Source: Gigaspora rosea
Taxonomy: Eukaryota; Glomeromycota; Glomeromycetes; Diversisporales; Gigasporaceae
DNA length: 64,000 bases
Assembly: GCA_003550325.1 (NCBI GenBank)
Contig: QKWP01000230.1
Span: forward strand, 107,978 to 171,977
Direction of reading: 5' to 3'
Shown one piece after another: positions 36,557 to 50,419 of this stretch. Within the stretch, counting starts at the first letter, position 1. Each line of letters starts with the position of its first letter. A program made the position numbers and the translations under genes. The notes under the pieces were generated by a model. The model saw only the letters and a list, made by a program, of their open reading frames with translations, searched no databases and was not told the origin of the DNA.

Positions 36557-36763
36557 TCAAGCAGAAAATTCAAAGAACAAAGAGATCATCTGGTTACTCA
36601 AATACCATTTCGTCTGTGAACTGCCATCACATGGAAAGTCCGGTGACTGCAATAAATGTCCGCTCCGCCTTGTGACTTCGTTCACAAGCGGATCATATTG
36701 TATACAAAGTTTTTTTTTTATGAAACTTTTATTTGACATAGAATTTATTCGTTCAAAATTCAA
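36557..36763 (-). other. Possible short exon remnant
   Basis: A 68-codon frame with SGHLLQSPDFPCDGSSQTKW, in a stretch richer in G+C than its surroundings. It might be a MATH- or CUB-like fragment, but the match is too weak to name. Confidence 0.2.
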
Positions 36764-36950
36764 AAATTCATATTTAAATTGGTAATATTTATGATAAATT
36801 TTACAAAATTCACCGATTGCAAAGTAATTTACATTACTTCTAAATTTAGAATTACAATGCTAATTTCAAAGCGACATAAATTTGAATCATAAATTGAAAA
36901 ATGACGAAAAAGGTTATGCTAACCAAAATATCTATATCACTTTGATACCA
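36709..36950. repeat. Dispersed non-coding repeat, copy 1
   Basis: Matches 63455-63690 in the same orientation (shared words AATTCACCGATTGCAAAGTA and TTACTTCTAAATTTA). It lies directly upstream of the Sel1 gene, so it may be a duplicated promoter region. Confidence 0.7.
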
Positions 36951-37159
36951 ATTTTAATACTGTAACACAATTTGCAATATAAACTAAGTGCTACCTTAAA
37001 TTTTAAGCCGACGTTTTATAAAGGTTTCGAAAAGGGGGCTAATCTACTAATAAGCAATCGATCTGTGTAATAATATAAACAAAAAATCAAATAGATTTTG
37101 TATTACGTACATATAAATAAAGTTGGCGCAAATTAAATTGTATTGTTCATATTTTAACC

Positions 37160-38903
37160 ATGAACCCAATTGACGAAGAACTTCTCAAACTTGGAAGGGA
37201 ATGCCAACATGGCATCGGCGTCGAAAAAAATGAACAGAGAGCCTTCGAATATTATCAAAAATCAGCCGATATGAGTTTGGTGATGGAATATATAATGTTG
37301 GAGAATTGTTATCAATATGGAATTGGAGTTGAAAAAGACGAACACAAAGCCTTTGAATATTATCAACAATCAGCCGATATGGGTTCTACCGATGGAACAT
37401 ATAATGTTGGATATTGTTATCATAATGGAATTGGAGTTAAAAAGTACGAGCTCGAGGCTTTCAAATATCAGCCAATATGGGTTCTGTTGATGGAACATGT
37501 AATGTTGGACACTGTTATCAATAAGGAATTGGAGTTGAAAAGGACGAACGCAAGGCAGGTGAATATTATTATAAAACTGCAAATTATTATAAGGTTGAAA
37601 TGGATGAACACAAGGCCTTCGAATATTNTTATTATAAAACTGCAAATTATTATAAGGTTGAAATGGATGAACACAAGGCCTTCGAATATTATCAAAAATC
37701 AGCCAATATGGGTTCTGTTAATGAAACATATAATGTTGGGCTCTGTTATCAATATGGAATTGGAGTTGAAAAGGATGAGCTTAATGCCTTCGAATATTAT
37801 CATAGATCAGAAATTGTGGATTCTGTTGATGGAACATATAATGTTGGACGTTGTTATCAATATGGGATTGGAGTTGAAAAGGACGAACGCAAGGCAGGTG
37901 AGTATTATTATAAAGCTGCAAATTATTATTTAAGAGGAATTGGAGCCGAAAAAGACGAACGCAAGGCTTTCGAATATTATCAAAAATCAGCCAGTATGGG
38001 CTTTGTTAATGGAACATATAATGTTGGACACTGTTATCAATATGGAATTGGATTTGAAAAGGACGAACGCAGAGCAGGTGAATATTATTATAAAGCTGCA
38101 TCAATTAGATTGTCACAAGGCCTTCAAATATTATCAAAAATCAGCCGATATGGGTTCCGTTGATGGAACATATTATGTTGGGCATTGTTATCAATATGAA
38201 ATTGGTGTTGAAAAAGACGAACGCAAGGCCTTCGAATATTATCAAAAATCAGCCAATATGGGTTCTGTTGGTGGAACATATAATGTTGGACATTGTTATC
38301 AATATGGAATTGGAGTTGAAAAAGACGAGCTCAAGTGCTTCGAATACTATCAAAATCAGCCAATGTGTGTTCTGTTGATGGAACTTATGAAATTGGACAT
38401 TGTTATCAATATGGAATCGGAGTTGAAAAGGATGAACGCAAGGCAGGTGAATATTATTATAAAGCTGCAAATTTTCAATTAAGAGGATTTAGAGTTGAAA
38501 AGGGCAAATACATGGAAAATTTTCTAACAACGTTCATAGCTGATTCTTTCGGGTTCAAGGTCTTTGAATATTATCAAAAATCAGCCAATATGGGTTATGC
38601 TGATGGAACATATAATGTTGGATATTGTTATCAATATGGAATTGGTGTTAAAAAGGATGAGCACAAGGCCTTCGAATATTATCAAAAATCAGCCAATTGG
38701 GGATTTTTGGAGTCACCAAGGACTTAAAGAAAGCATTCGAATATTACTTGAAGTCCGCCGAAGCTGGCAATTCTGATGGAATATGGAAAACTGCTGTTTT
38801 TTGTTACCATTATCAGGACGTAATCGAAGCGTCAAATATTCAAGACAAATATAAAAGCTGGATTAAAAAGGATGAAAATGAGTTTAATGTTATCCTTAGC
38901 TAA
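37160..38903 (+). pseudogene. Sel1-repeat protein, frameshifted
   Basis: Starts MNPIDEELLKLGRECQHG. It holds about 15 Sel1-like repeats of 36 residues with consensus GTYNVGYCYQYGIGVEKDE followed by KAFEYYQKSADMGS; a second unit type has KAGEYYYKAANYY. Sel1 repeats form TPR-like helical solenoids that scaffold protein complexes. The reading frame changes near 37470, 38105, 38350 and 38695, and an in-frame stop lies near 37515. A short segment (about 37565-37690) is tandemly duplicated across an ambiguous base at 37628, so part of the damage could be assembly error. The last repeat (KAFEYYLKSAEAGNSDG) is followed by a C-terminal tail and a stop at 38901-38903. The kinase pseudogene begins within about 15 bases, so the two may once have been one gene. 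Confidence 0.8.
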
Positions 38904-38914
38904 ACTTCACGAAA

Positions 38915-40068
38915 TCCTAGATATGGAGAATGTGGACATTGTGGAAAATATAACACAAATAAAGCGTGGTGCCTTGTATGTGATCCCAATTTAATGATTC
39001 AAAAATGGACATGTGGGAGTAAAGAAATTGATGATTGTATTAAAAAGTTCCAACTTAGAACTTTTGAGTATGAAAGTACTAATTGAATGGATTCCATTTG
39101 ATAAACTAAATAATAAAAAAAATTGGTCAAGGAGGATTCAGTACTGTATTTTCTGCTATATGGATGGATGGCATACGAAAGATTAAAGAAATCAAAGAAA
39201 CCATTTATGACAGCAAATATATAAGAGCACGTGAACAACATAGTATCATTGCTCTTAAGACCTTATCTAGATCTAAAGAAAACCCACTGGAGTTTTTAAA
39301 AGAGGTAAGTTAAATCATACTTAATTTAATTACAGTAGAAATACAGTACAATAAATTAATATATATTTTTTATTTAAAACTGTAAAGTTTGATAATTATA
39401 TGAAATGTAGATTTATGGTAGTAAGCTTAAAATTACATGGATTGACTCAAAACATGGAAACAAAAGAATATATGATGATATTTCAGTATGCCGACAATGG
39501 GAGCCTTTATACATTTTTAAGAAATAATTTTCAACAGCTTACTGGAAGATTAGATTAATATTGCTTGTAGAAATTGCATATGATTTATACAATATTCATA
39601 AAGCAAGTTATATTCATATGGACTTTCATAGTGGAAATATTTTACAAGAAAGTAACATTAATGACAATATGCATTCTATATTTCGGATCTAGGATTGTCT
39701 AAAAAAATAGATGAAAAAAACTCAAATGGGATTTATGGTGTTTTGCCTTATGTTGACCAGAGATTTTAACGGGTAAAAATTTTACGCAGGCAGCTGATAT
39801 TTATGCTTTTGGAGTTATTATGACAGAAGTATCAACTGGACAAAGACCTTTTTATGGATATGAATTTGGTACTGAACTTGCATTAAAAATCTGTACTGGT
39901 TTTCGCCCTGACCGTACCCTCGGTACTCCGGATTGTTATATTGAATTAGCTAAGCAATGCATGGATTCAGATCCGTTTAAACGGCCTAGTGCTTATGATA
40001 TTTGGAAAAATCTTGGAGATTTTTTAAATTCTAAAAAGATCAAAAAAACAATTTTTAAAAGCAGATAG
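38915..40068 (+). pseudogene. TKL-like protein kinase, decayed
   Basis: Starts with the Cys-rich leader typical of Glomeromycotina kinases: YGECGHCGKYNT, WCLVCDP, then WTCGSKEIDDCIKKFQLRTF. The N-lobe has the glycine loop GQGGFSTVFSAIW and the ATP-binding lysine in IALKTL. An intron lies at 39305-39410 (GTAAGT donor, TAG acceptor). The C-lobe has the hinge region MMIFQYADNGSLYTFL. The catalytic loop is HMDFHSGNIL (HRD changed to HMD), and DLG stands for DFG. The end block is TGKNFTQAADIYAFGVIMTE through DPFKRPSAYDIWKNL. An in-frame stop lies before the glycine loop, and frame changes occur near 39428, 39545, 39675 and 39760. The APE segment is lost, so it is not a working kinase. The Cys leader preceded by a TCCTAG acceptor-like site hints at an upstream exon, possibly the Sel1 gene. 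Confidence 0.8.
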
Positions 40069-40372
40069 TGTGAAACCTATTCTAGAGCCACAAAAGCACC
40101 CTGATCACATGTACACAAGCAAGCTCATAAACACGCGGGAAATCTCCAATGCATTATCAAAAGGTAGTAAATCAACGGATGTAGATATTCCATTTATATA
40201 AAAGTTACTCAATATTAGATATATTGCATTTTAAACTGAATCAATTATTTATAAAAAAATAATTAATAAAAATAATTTTTTACTATTTATGTAATAATTA
40301 TATTAAGATTTATTTTTAATTTTTTTGTATCGATGCGTATGCATATACTGCATATCATGATGATGATATAAC

Positions 40373-40584
40373 TAGGGATAGCATATGATTTAAATCACAA
40401 TGATATAAATCGCTGATTTTTATTTTAAATTAGTTAAAGCAGATTTAAATCATTAATTATTGTACTTTGGTAGCCAAAGTCAGAATTAGAATATAAATAA
40501 TTAGATTATGTAATAAAAGTCAATGCTTTAAATCATTTGCGAATCATTTTTAAATCATTTAAATCATGATTTTTGCCACCCCTA
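40373..40584. mobile_element. hAT-like MITE, 212 bp
   Basis: Left end TAGGGATAGCATATGATTTA and right end (read inward) TAGGGGTGGCAAAAATCATG, with an interior made of AAATCATTTAAATCA words. Flanking 8-mers (GATATAAC, ATAATAAT) do not match well, so no target duplication is claimed. Confidence 0.6.
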
Positions 40585-41486
40585 ATAATAATGCCATAAG
40601 ATTTCTTCTTACGATAAAAATATGATTCTTCCCACTGGATTTTACATAATTAGATGAATTGTATAATGATTTTATAACAATTATATTCGGTTAGAGCGAT
40701 TATCACAACGAATATTAAATCATAATACATTACTTGCTTACATATTTTAATATTTATATTTAAACACAAGCAGTTCGTCTGTTCCACAGACTAATTAAGT
40801 ATTTCTAGGGTGGTCATATCCGTATAAAAGTCTTATACATAAACATTGAAATTTATTACACCATGAAATCATATAGTTCAAACGTGATATCTGAATTGTT
40901 ATGCCCATATGGCTTGGAAAATTGCTGCGAGCCACTGCACATGGGCATACCGAAAGCTTATAAAGACCAGAAACAAAGTCTTTTAGAAATAAAGCGAAGA
41001 GCATTTGCATCTGCAATTTTACATATTGCATTTAATTGTTTGACATAATCCAGCAATTTTACTCAATTAAAAATCTAATAAATTCACAATTCAAGTTTTA
41101 AGGATTAATCTTTTTTGCACAAAAAAATTTTAATAAAACAATAGATTTTTAAAGATAATACTTATAGATGCATACTAAGTCAGAAATGGTATACTAACAT
41201 AATTGAGAATCATAAAAATAATTAAATAATATGCCAGTTTATTTTTAAATTGACTTATGCTAAGATTTTATATATTTTATATAAAATTTTATTATTATTA
41301 ACAAAAGAATATATATGAATGAGTTTTACTAAAACGCACCTATGGTGTTTTACACCATGTTACACAAAACTATTAGAATAGCCAATCAAAATTTAAGATC
41401 AGGTGTAACAAAAAATTTCGTTTTTTGTTTATTTTTTTAAAAAAACTTTCATATCGTATCTCTAAATTTTGCTTATGCAACAACCT
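40585..41486. other. AT-rich, no gene supported
   Basis: A 61-codon frame at 40863-41048 is unrecognised. Sequence near 41390-41420 (GATCAGGTGTAACAAAAAAT) resembles the dispersed repeat noted at 34630. Confidence 0.4.
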
Positions 41487-41835
41487 TTGGGGCCCCAATT
41501 TTGTTAATGCCACCCCCTACCCCGGAATCCGGCCCATTTCCGGCCTTTCCGGATCACTTCCGACGCAAATCTTACGTTTTTGATACTCCTGCACTTACTT
41601 TTTTGATACTCCTGTATGTACCCCAAAATTACTTTACTTTTTTGATACCGATCTGCATATATACACGTGACTTGTATTACACAAAGGCCCAGCGGAAAGT
41701 CTACGGACACGTACAGGTCACGTGATATTTCATCTTACGGACACGTACCGAAATAGTAATTTTTTTGATTTAAAAAACGATCAGTTAAGGCTTTAGTACT
41801 AAGATAGCATTCTTTATTATTCTAATAAAGCATGT

Positions 41836-42440
41836 TGTTATAGAACGAGTTTTAGTATTAGTTTCTTGAATGTATCTTCTAGTATATTCTATTATATTAT
41901 TTTATTATTATATTATTATTTTATATTACATTATTATTATTTTATATTATTAACTATATATGGCTTAGTTAGAAGTACGAGTAACATGGTTAACCATTTC
42001 TACCATTTCTACCATTTCTACCATTTCTAACATTTCTACCATTTCTACCATTTCTAACATTTCTACCATTTCTACCATTTCTACTACCATTTCTACTATT
42101 TCTACTATTTCTGCTATTTCGCACTATTGTAACTTATAACTGTAAAAAGATATATAAACCCTAGTTTTCTCCCCTTCTGCACATTAGACTCAGATTTTTC
42201 TCCTCCTCCCTCTAATGCCTAAACATAGTTATATCTCTTGCATATTATTATCTAAATAAATAAAATATATCTTTAATCAATAAATATACTTTTGTCATTT
42301 AATGAATATATACTGAACCGCTTAAGTGAAGTAATATTTCACTTCCACACTGCTTCATATCTTCTCTAACCCTTACAAGATCCCTGTCGCTGTGTGTTGT
42401 ATTGCAAGTACTATATTGAAGGCTATAGTCACTTGTAACA
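41836..42440 (+). repeat. 5' LTR of Gypsy copy B
   Basis: 605 bp. It contains a 9-bp minisatellite CTACCATTT (about 41993-42120), then the promoter-like box, then AATAAA words. Confidence 0.9.
42151..42157 (+). promoter_or_regulatory. TATA box of Gypsy copy B LTR
   Basis: TATATAA in the context AAAGATATATAAACCCTAG. The same context is kept in the 3' LTR (about 51640) and in copy A's LTR, which supports a conserved core promoter. Confidence 0.6.
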
Positions 42441-42839
42441 TTTTGGTGCCTTCTGGCGGAAATCATTTAAAACAGCCAGAACACTAAGACCTCTCTTCTC
42501 TCTTCTCTGCAAGTATATTTCTTTGGTTACCTCTCCTCTTCTCAGCTCCTCTTAGAATTAAGTATTTTTTTGGGTTTACCTGTTGAATTGAAAGAGATTC
42601 GTTTAGAAGGGCATACTTGAAGCCTCTTGCATTTTTGCACTGGTATTTTCCTGTCGAATTGAAAGAGATTCGTTAAGAAGAGCATACTTGAAGCCTCTGC
42701 TTTTGTAGCACTTGTTTGTTTAAAATTTGTGATTTAGAATCAGATTAGCATTTTATTTTCTTTTTTAACAACTTATATTAGAAACCTTCAAACCTGTTTA
42801 ACTTAAATTTGAAACTGTAAAGTCTACTAACTATCTCCT

Positions 42840-45800
42840 TAGATCTCTTTATAAATAGAGCTTACCAAATTCATTTAGAACAAATTGAAGCACACGATGC
42901 CAACCATCCTTCTACTCTTGCTATAGACGTCCAACAAATTGTTAACCCAGACCTATCTTGTACAGTTTGCTATCCTCCTGTTACCTATTTTCGAGCTTTC
43001 CACACTTTTTGGAATCGATACAAACAAGTATATCTTGCCACTAGCTATACTCAACAAACTATTGCCACTTTTCATACCCTCAAAGAATATAACAATTATA
43101 ATGCTGCTAAAGCTGCTGCTAAAGATGTTGTTTTAGCAGTCGCTATAATAATCCCAATCTTAACCCCACTGAAGTTATTGCTGCCCTCCTTCGAGGATAT
43201 ACTCAGCACTCTTTACGATCTATTTTACCTCTCAATTTTGAAGGAAACACTTTTGATCTATTTATTGAAGGCCCTACTCTAGCCACTTCTATTCAACCTG
43301 CACGAATAATTAATACCTTTAATAACCCCTCACCAGTACTATGCCCCAGAACAACAACAATAATATTTTTACATTTAATCCTACTCCTGCCCACAATCTA
43401 TATATAATCTATTCCCCGAAGAATTAGACAACCCAGTTGAACCCTCCTATTCTCCTACCTTAGCCCCTTACAATAAAAATACTACCCATATTCATTTTCC
43501 TTCTACACTCCAATTACCTACTTCCCCTATTAGTGAAATCCCCTTAAATAACCTACTTCCACGCACAACTACTCCTCCTCCAACTCAAGTTGCTTGACTT
43601 ATTCAAAATTTTAATCCTTATACCTATTTTCAATGCCACCTCAAACTGCAACTACTCCTCAACCACCCATAGTTAACGAATTCTATCCTGAAAACCAATT
43701 TGCTCCTAATACTATACCTTTACATACTCTCCGCTTCAACGCCAACGCCAAACACTTGAACCCCAACCAGAGTTTGTCCAATCTCAATTTATTGGAGCTT
43801 ACCAAGACCAAGGAATTGAAGAGCAAGTACTTCACAAAGAAGAAATAAATTTAAGAAGAGAAAATTTTGAAGAAATTAATTTATTAGGAATATTAGAAGA
43901 ATTAGAAGGAATACAAGAAGAAATAAATTATCAAGTTCAAGAACCAGAAGAAGAAGTACACTCAGAACCTGAATCAGAAGCAACTATAGAAGAACCAGAA
44001 CCTGAAAGAAACATGGCTAAAGAAGCTTTAACTGCCGCTACTAAAGCAATGACTACTCTCGCTAATACTCTTGGACAAGGTGGTCAAAAATCGCTTCTTA
44101 AAATTGACTTCCATCGAGGTGATGAAACCCAAGACCCTGTAACATGGCTAGAAGAATTTGAAAGAACTGCTAAGGCTAACCACTGGAGCCCTGCTCAACA
44201 ATTAGAACTTGTCTGTGCTTACATGAAAGATAATACTCAAGAATGGCTTGCAAGTCTCGAAAATGCCCACTCATTTTTAGCATGCTCGACATGACCGAGA
44301 AGTTGATAGCGTACATATCTATAGTTTTTCCCATCTCTTTAGAAAAAAGTTTAGTACCACTAAACAAAAAGCAACCTGGCAAAAACAATTATTCGAAATT
44401 AAACAAGGTGCAGATACAGTTGATACATATATTAGCCGCTTTAAACGCTTCAAAGGATGAGTAGATCCTACTGGTGCTTTCCCCGAAGCTGTTATAGTTT
44501 AGTTCTTTATTCAAGGACTATGACCAGAATATGCCATGAATATCCAAGCTGCTGAACCTGCTGAATTGGATAATGCTATTACTGAAGCCAGAAAATGGGA
44601 AACTGGTCGAATAATAGTCTATGCACATAACATCAATGATACCAACCAAGCCATTGAACGCCTTACTGAACAGATTGCCAAGCTTAGCATAAATCTTGCT
44701 AAAAAACAAGCTGCTCCTCCTACTTCTGCCTACTATACTGACCAAAGTAAGGACTGACCTCAATCTAGCACTGGAAATGCCACCTGCTATTATTGTGATC
44801 AAAAAGGACATTTTATTAGAAACTGTCATACTCGGTACCAGGATAATAAAAAGGATTACCAAGGATACCAATCTCGAGGCAGAAGCAATAACTACTCCTC
44901 CAGAAGTAATCGATCCTATGACCGATCCAGATCCAGAAACAGAAGCCAATCCAGGAATAGAAATTATAACCGCTCTGGATATAACTGATCCCAAAGCCGA
45001 AGTCAATCACGTGATAGGTATAGAGATAGTAGAAACTATCGCTCCTCAAACTGATCCAGGTCCAGAAACTGCTCAACTATACCCTATCCTTGTGATATCT
45101 ATACTTTTGATACTGCTAATAATTACACCTATGAACAATTTGAAGCCTTCTTGGCTAATGAAACTATTAGAATTGCTCTCTCTAACCTTTTGGTTAAAGA
45201 ATCCAATACTTCTCAGATCCAGACACCTACTTACACTACTCCTGTTAAGTGTAATATCAAACTTAATGGAAAGCCCTATCATGCTATAATTAACAGTGGT
45301 ACTGCCATTAGTATGATTTCTAACCAAGTTGTAAGAGAACTTGGATTGAAAATAGAAGCACCTTCCTCAAGCCTAATTGTCTCAGCCACTGGACCCTCTG
45401 TTTGACCCTTAGGCATAATCAAAAACCTACCTATTAAAATTGAAGGAATCACAATCCCTATGGATGGGATGTTGAAGTAATTAATGCTACCTCTTACTCA
45501 TTACTCCTAGGTAATGACTGGTCGCAGAAAGTAGATGCCAGTTATAGTTGGAAAAACAAAGCTTATATCCTCAGATGGAATAAAAAGAAAATTTATGTAC
45601 CTACCACCTATGAGCATGATCAACCTTTGCCTGCTCAACCAACTATCATGGATGAAAAGGAATTAGAAAAGATTGAACAAGAATACCTCCATCCAAAAGA
45701 AGCCTACGTAATAGAAACAGAATATGACAATTGGACAACTGTCACTCCCAGATCCAGACCTAGCGCCTCTTTTGCTAAACAGAAATGTGAACGCTGCTAC

Positions 45801-46800
45801 TCCTATAACTATCTCTATGCTGACTGTCCTAACAATGAATGCTACCGTTGCCATCGTTATGGACACCTTGCCGCATATTGCCCTAAACAGGCCCCCAAAA
45901 GAAATATCTGCAAAACCTGCTCTCAACCTGGCCACCTTTATAAGGATTGCCCTGATAATCTATGTTATCAATGTAGAGAATATGGACACATTGGTGCCAA
46001 CTGCCCCCAAATGACCCAGATTTTAGAAAACCAAAAATATCAATGTGGTTGTCAACCTCAGGACGTAAATGCCAATTGGCTACCCAATTTTTCTCCTTTT
46101 AGAGTTAACCATTGCTGTAAATGCAAGGTATCCAAAAGACCAGAAGAAATCAGGCCTCTGGAGCAAACCTTAGTTTGCAAAGGATGTTGGAATAATTTTC
46201 ATCATGCCCTAGACCCAGATGACCCTCGAAGTATTGAATTCTTCACAAATAGTGAAGCCCGAGGAACACTAACAGAATGTAAGCTTTGTAGAGAGCAGGG
46301 CATTAGATCCAAGATGATTAAGCTAGACACTATCCGAGAGAATACTGGGTTCTGCAACCTTGAATGTTTGTATGCTTACAAAGCTGCCCAGGATGTAGAA
46401 TAGAATCCCAACTACAACCTATGGACTTGAGTATGCCATTACACTGAATCTACCAGAAATGCAGGACATGCATATGACCTTTACCAAAGCCGAATTTATC
46501 GACTTGCCCAGATACAGATTGGAGAAAGTAATGAAGACCTTGCTCATGCTCTAGAACCCCAAATAGCTGACCTATCCAACCAGACTATATCTATAATAAA
46601 GTCAATGTTATCATGAGAGCCTCCCAAGTACAATTGAGTGAAACTGAAGAAGAGACTCTACAAAGAATTTTAGAAGAATCTTTTGACACTAGTCAACCAG
46701 ATTTTGACTATAGGAAAGCAATGGAAAACTTACAAAGAAATTTCAAGGAAACGTTGGACTTTGTAAAAAATGTATTATGGCCAAAAAGAACACTGAGCTA
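42840..46800 (+). other. Gypsy copy B: gag, protease and Cys-rich region
   Basis: Same parts as copy A: the family-specific gag start (RAYQIHLEQIEAHD, PDLSCTVCYPP), a gag domain near 44.1-44.6 kb, a protease-like segment near 45.3 kb, then three CCHC knuckles (CYRCHRYGHLAAYC, CKTCSQPGHLYKDC, CYQCREYGHIGANC). A Cys-rich block with CCKCKVSKRPEEIRP, CKGCWNNFHH and CKLCREQGIRSKM follows. Broken. Confidence 0.8.
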
Positions 46801-47149
46801 GAACAATTTGACTCCTATTGTGAGGAATGTTATGAAGCACTTTACCCTCCTCCAGACCCAGAAGTTCTGTCTCCTCCAACCTCTTAACACCAGGATTACC
46901 TGTTGTTGCACCCATCAAAACTGTACCAGCAATTTTAGAACCCACTGACCTAGTCCCTCTCATTCAGAAACAGATTAGGCAACAAGCCCAAATTATTGCT
47001 CTGCTGCAGGAACAAGCTAAAGGAACTACAAGCCCGAGTTAGCTATTTTGAAAACTTCTATTATCGACTAAGGGATTTGTATAATGAATTCTCTTCCTCT
47101 GATGCTTTTATATTCAATTTTAATAATGGTGATGCTCAAAATTTTTGAG

Positions 47150-49890
47150 CAAGATCAAAAACTACTCGAAGATACAAACAATTCTAGACCCAGAATTATT
47201 TGAGAAATTTACACTGTGACTCAGGAAATTAAACCAAAAGTAGGACCCTTAACTACTCACCAAGGAGCCTCTTTTTGCAAAAGATACAACCCAACTAGGT
47301 AGAACTGACCTAGTAACCCACAGAATCTTTACTAATGACGTACCTCTTGTTAGCTCTCGACCTTATATGGTACCTCTTACCGAGCAAACCTTTATTAATG
47401 AAGAGGTACAACGAATGTTAAATAACAAGTTAATAAAAGAGTCCTCTAGCCCTTGGGCCTCTCCTGTTGTATTGGTAACAAAGAAAAATGGAAAGAAAAG
47501 ATTTTATGTAGACTACAGAAAACTCAATGCCATTACCAAAAAGGATCAATATCCTTTACCCCGAATAGATGAAATGCTTGACTCACTTGCTGGAGCTATC
47601 TATTTTTCCACCCTTGATCTTATGAGTGGGTACTGGCAAGTAAAAGTACACCCAGAAGATAGAGAGAAAACTGCTTTCATCACTAGATATAGAACCTACG
47701 AGTTCAATGTCATGCCCTTTGGACTATGTAATGCCCCTGCTACCTTTTAGCGCCTTATGAATAAAGTTTAAAAAGGCATAGCTTACAAATATATAGTAGT
47801 ATACCTGGATGATACCAATGTCTTCTCACGAACATTTGATGACCATATTAAACATCTAAGAGAAGTAATCATGAAGCAGGATTGAAGTTAAACATAGAGA
47901 AATGTAATTTTTGAATGAAACGCCTATCTTTCTTAGAATACATAATAGAAGATAAAGGAATCTCTCCAGACCCAGACAAGATAATTGCTGTTCAGAAAAT
48001 CCAACCTCCAAAAAGTGTTACTCAGCTACGCTCATTTTTAGGCCTTGCTAGATACTATCGACGGTTCATTAAACACTTCTCCTTTATTGCCTACCCTCTT
48101 AATCAATTACTACATAAGGACAATACTTATGAATGGAATGACCAATGTCAAAAAGCCTTTGATGAACTCAAGCGCAGACTTACTACTGCTCCTATTCTAA
48201 TATACCCTGACTACAAAAGAGAATTCATTCTAGTCACTAATGCTTCCTATACCGGATTTGGAGCCAACTTAAGTCAAATATCAGATGATAAAAAGAAACA
48301 TCCTATTGCTTATGCTAGAAAAGTTTAAAAAGAGAAGAAATGAACTATGGAGCAACTGAATTAGAATGTGCTGCTATAGTATGGGCAATTGAATATTTTC
48401 ATAAATATTTTGGTACAAGTCACTTTACATTGGTTACTGACCACTCTGCTCTCAAATGTGAAAATCGTCACAACCAAAAGGACGTTTAGGTCAATGGATA
48501 ATGAAACTCCAACCTTACTATTTTACTATCATACATAAACCTGGAAGAATCCATTCGAATGTTGATGCTCTTTCTCGATTACTGACCTAGACACACTCCT
48601 CTACTACTGCTGTCACATAAATTTGGATCAATACCAAAATTTAATAGAATATTTAGAAACAGACACACTCCACTCTAACTTAACAGATAATGAAAAACGG
48701 CCAATTATTAATCAATCTAGACATTATAAAATGAAGGATAAATTATTATATAAAAAGAATCGAAAAGACCCAGATAAACCTATTAGAGTAATCAAATGGA
48801 CCGAAGTTGAACCCTTCCTGTATATGATGCATAGTCATCCTACTGCTGGACATTTAGGAACAGATGCTATGTATTATAAAATATCTGAACGCTAATATTG
48901 GGACCAAATGTACAAAGATGTTCAAAATTATGATCACTCATGTGAAGTCTGCCAAAAACGAGGCAAAAGCAAAAGAAAAGAACCTCTCCATCCTATCCAA
49001 GTTGGAAGAGCCTTTGAAAAAATAGGCATAGACCTAGTAGGACCTTTACCAATAACTGCTCGCAACAATCGCTACATTATTGTTGCAACTGATTATCTTA
49101 CTCGCTGGCCTGAAGCTAAAGCTGTACCAGATGCAGGTGCAGAAACCCTAGCAAAATTCATTTTGAAGAAATTGTTTGCAGACATGGAGTCCCCAAGATT
49201 ATTCTTTCTGATAATGGAAAGAATTTCACTAGTGAAGTTGTTAGAATATTGTGTGATAAGTTTTTAATAAAACACATATTCTCCTCACCTTACCATCCCC
49301 AGACCAATGGAATGGTTAAAAGATTGAATAGAACACTTTGCAATTCTCTTGCAAAAGTTACAGAAAATATTGAAGATTGGGACCTGCTGTATTGTTTGCA
49401 TATAGGACCAAAAGATATGCAACCACTAGATATACCCCTTTCCACTTAGTATATGGTAGACAAGCTATTCTACCCATTGAAACTGTTATCCCCATAGACC
49501 CAGTTGACTCAGATGAAGAAATATCATTAGAAAACAGTATATTACAAAGAGCCTTTGAATTAATAGAAGAATTACCATACCAACATAATGCTGCCAGAGA
49601 GAATACAATTAAATCCCAAAAGAAACAGAAAGTTAGATTTGACTCAAGAATACAAAAAGAAGAATTTGAAATTGGTGACAAAGTTTGGGTACAAAGAAAA
49701 GACATAGAAGCCTCACGCTCTGCAAAATTTGAAGAGAAAAGAATAGGACCATTTATTGTTAAGGAAAAATTGAATAATGGCGCCTATAAACTGTGTACAA
49801 TAGATGGAAAAACATTAAAGCAGTACTACAATAGTGATCGTCTTGTTAAGTACTACGAGAAACAAGATTGGCAACCTATGATTGTCATTT
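47150..49890 (+). other. Gypsy copy B: RT, RNase H and integrase region
   Basis: RT motifs near 47.4-47.8 kb (YRKLNAITKKDQYPLPRID, then YLDD). An RNase H region lies near 48.2-48.5 kb. The integrase core GIDLVGPLPITARNN is near 49.05 kb and the C-terminal region runs to about 49.9 kb. Broken. Confidence 0.85.
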
Positions 49891-50419
49891 AGAATTTCCG
49901 GAGAGAAATTCTTAAAACAGATGGAAACACAGCCTTACCCCTTAATTTATAGTGTACAACAAACAAATTTTTTTTTAGAATCAGTCACCCCATTTTATTT
50001 AAAAATTAGAATTAATAATAATATATAGAAATCAGATTTTTATATTCGTAGAACGTTTGCTACTAAGTAAAGTCAATCAATTTCGCTCTGAAATTTGATA
50101 GTAGACCCAACGGAAGATTCCGCATTTTTTCTACTAAGGTTATCATAGTACGAAAACGTCATTGGAACGCGCAAATCGACTTGACGGCATTTTTGATTTA
50201 CAAGAAGTTTTTTGGTCACGTGATCTACCTTACGAATTTTTGATCACATGATAGCCGTTACAAACGTAATAGACACTACAAAACAATTATCTAGTCTTAT
50301 TTTTATTTACCATGAGCAACAATATTTTATTATTAGATTAGCCACCCTTACTCCAATATTACAATTTCTAAAAATATTTCTCATTTTCCTTTTCTCTCAA
50401 AGAAACAAAACTTTAATTT

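Noticed and set aside
37370-38470. Minus-strand and out-of-frame frames over the Sel1 gene
   Set aside because: Shadows of the 108-bp Sel1 repeat unit; the plus-strand Sel1 motif is unambiguous.
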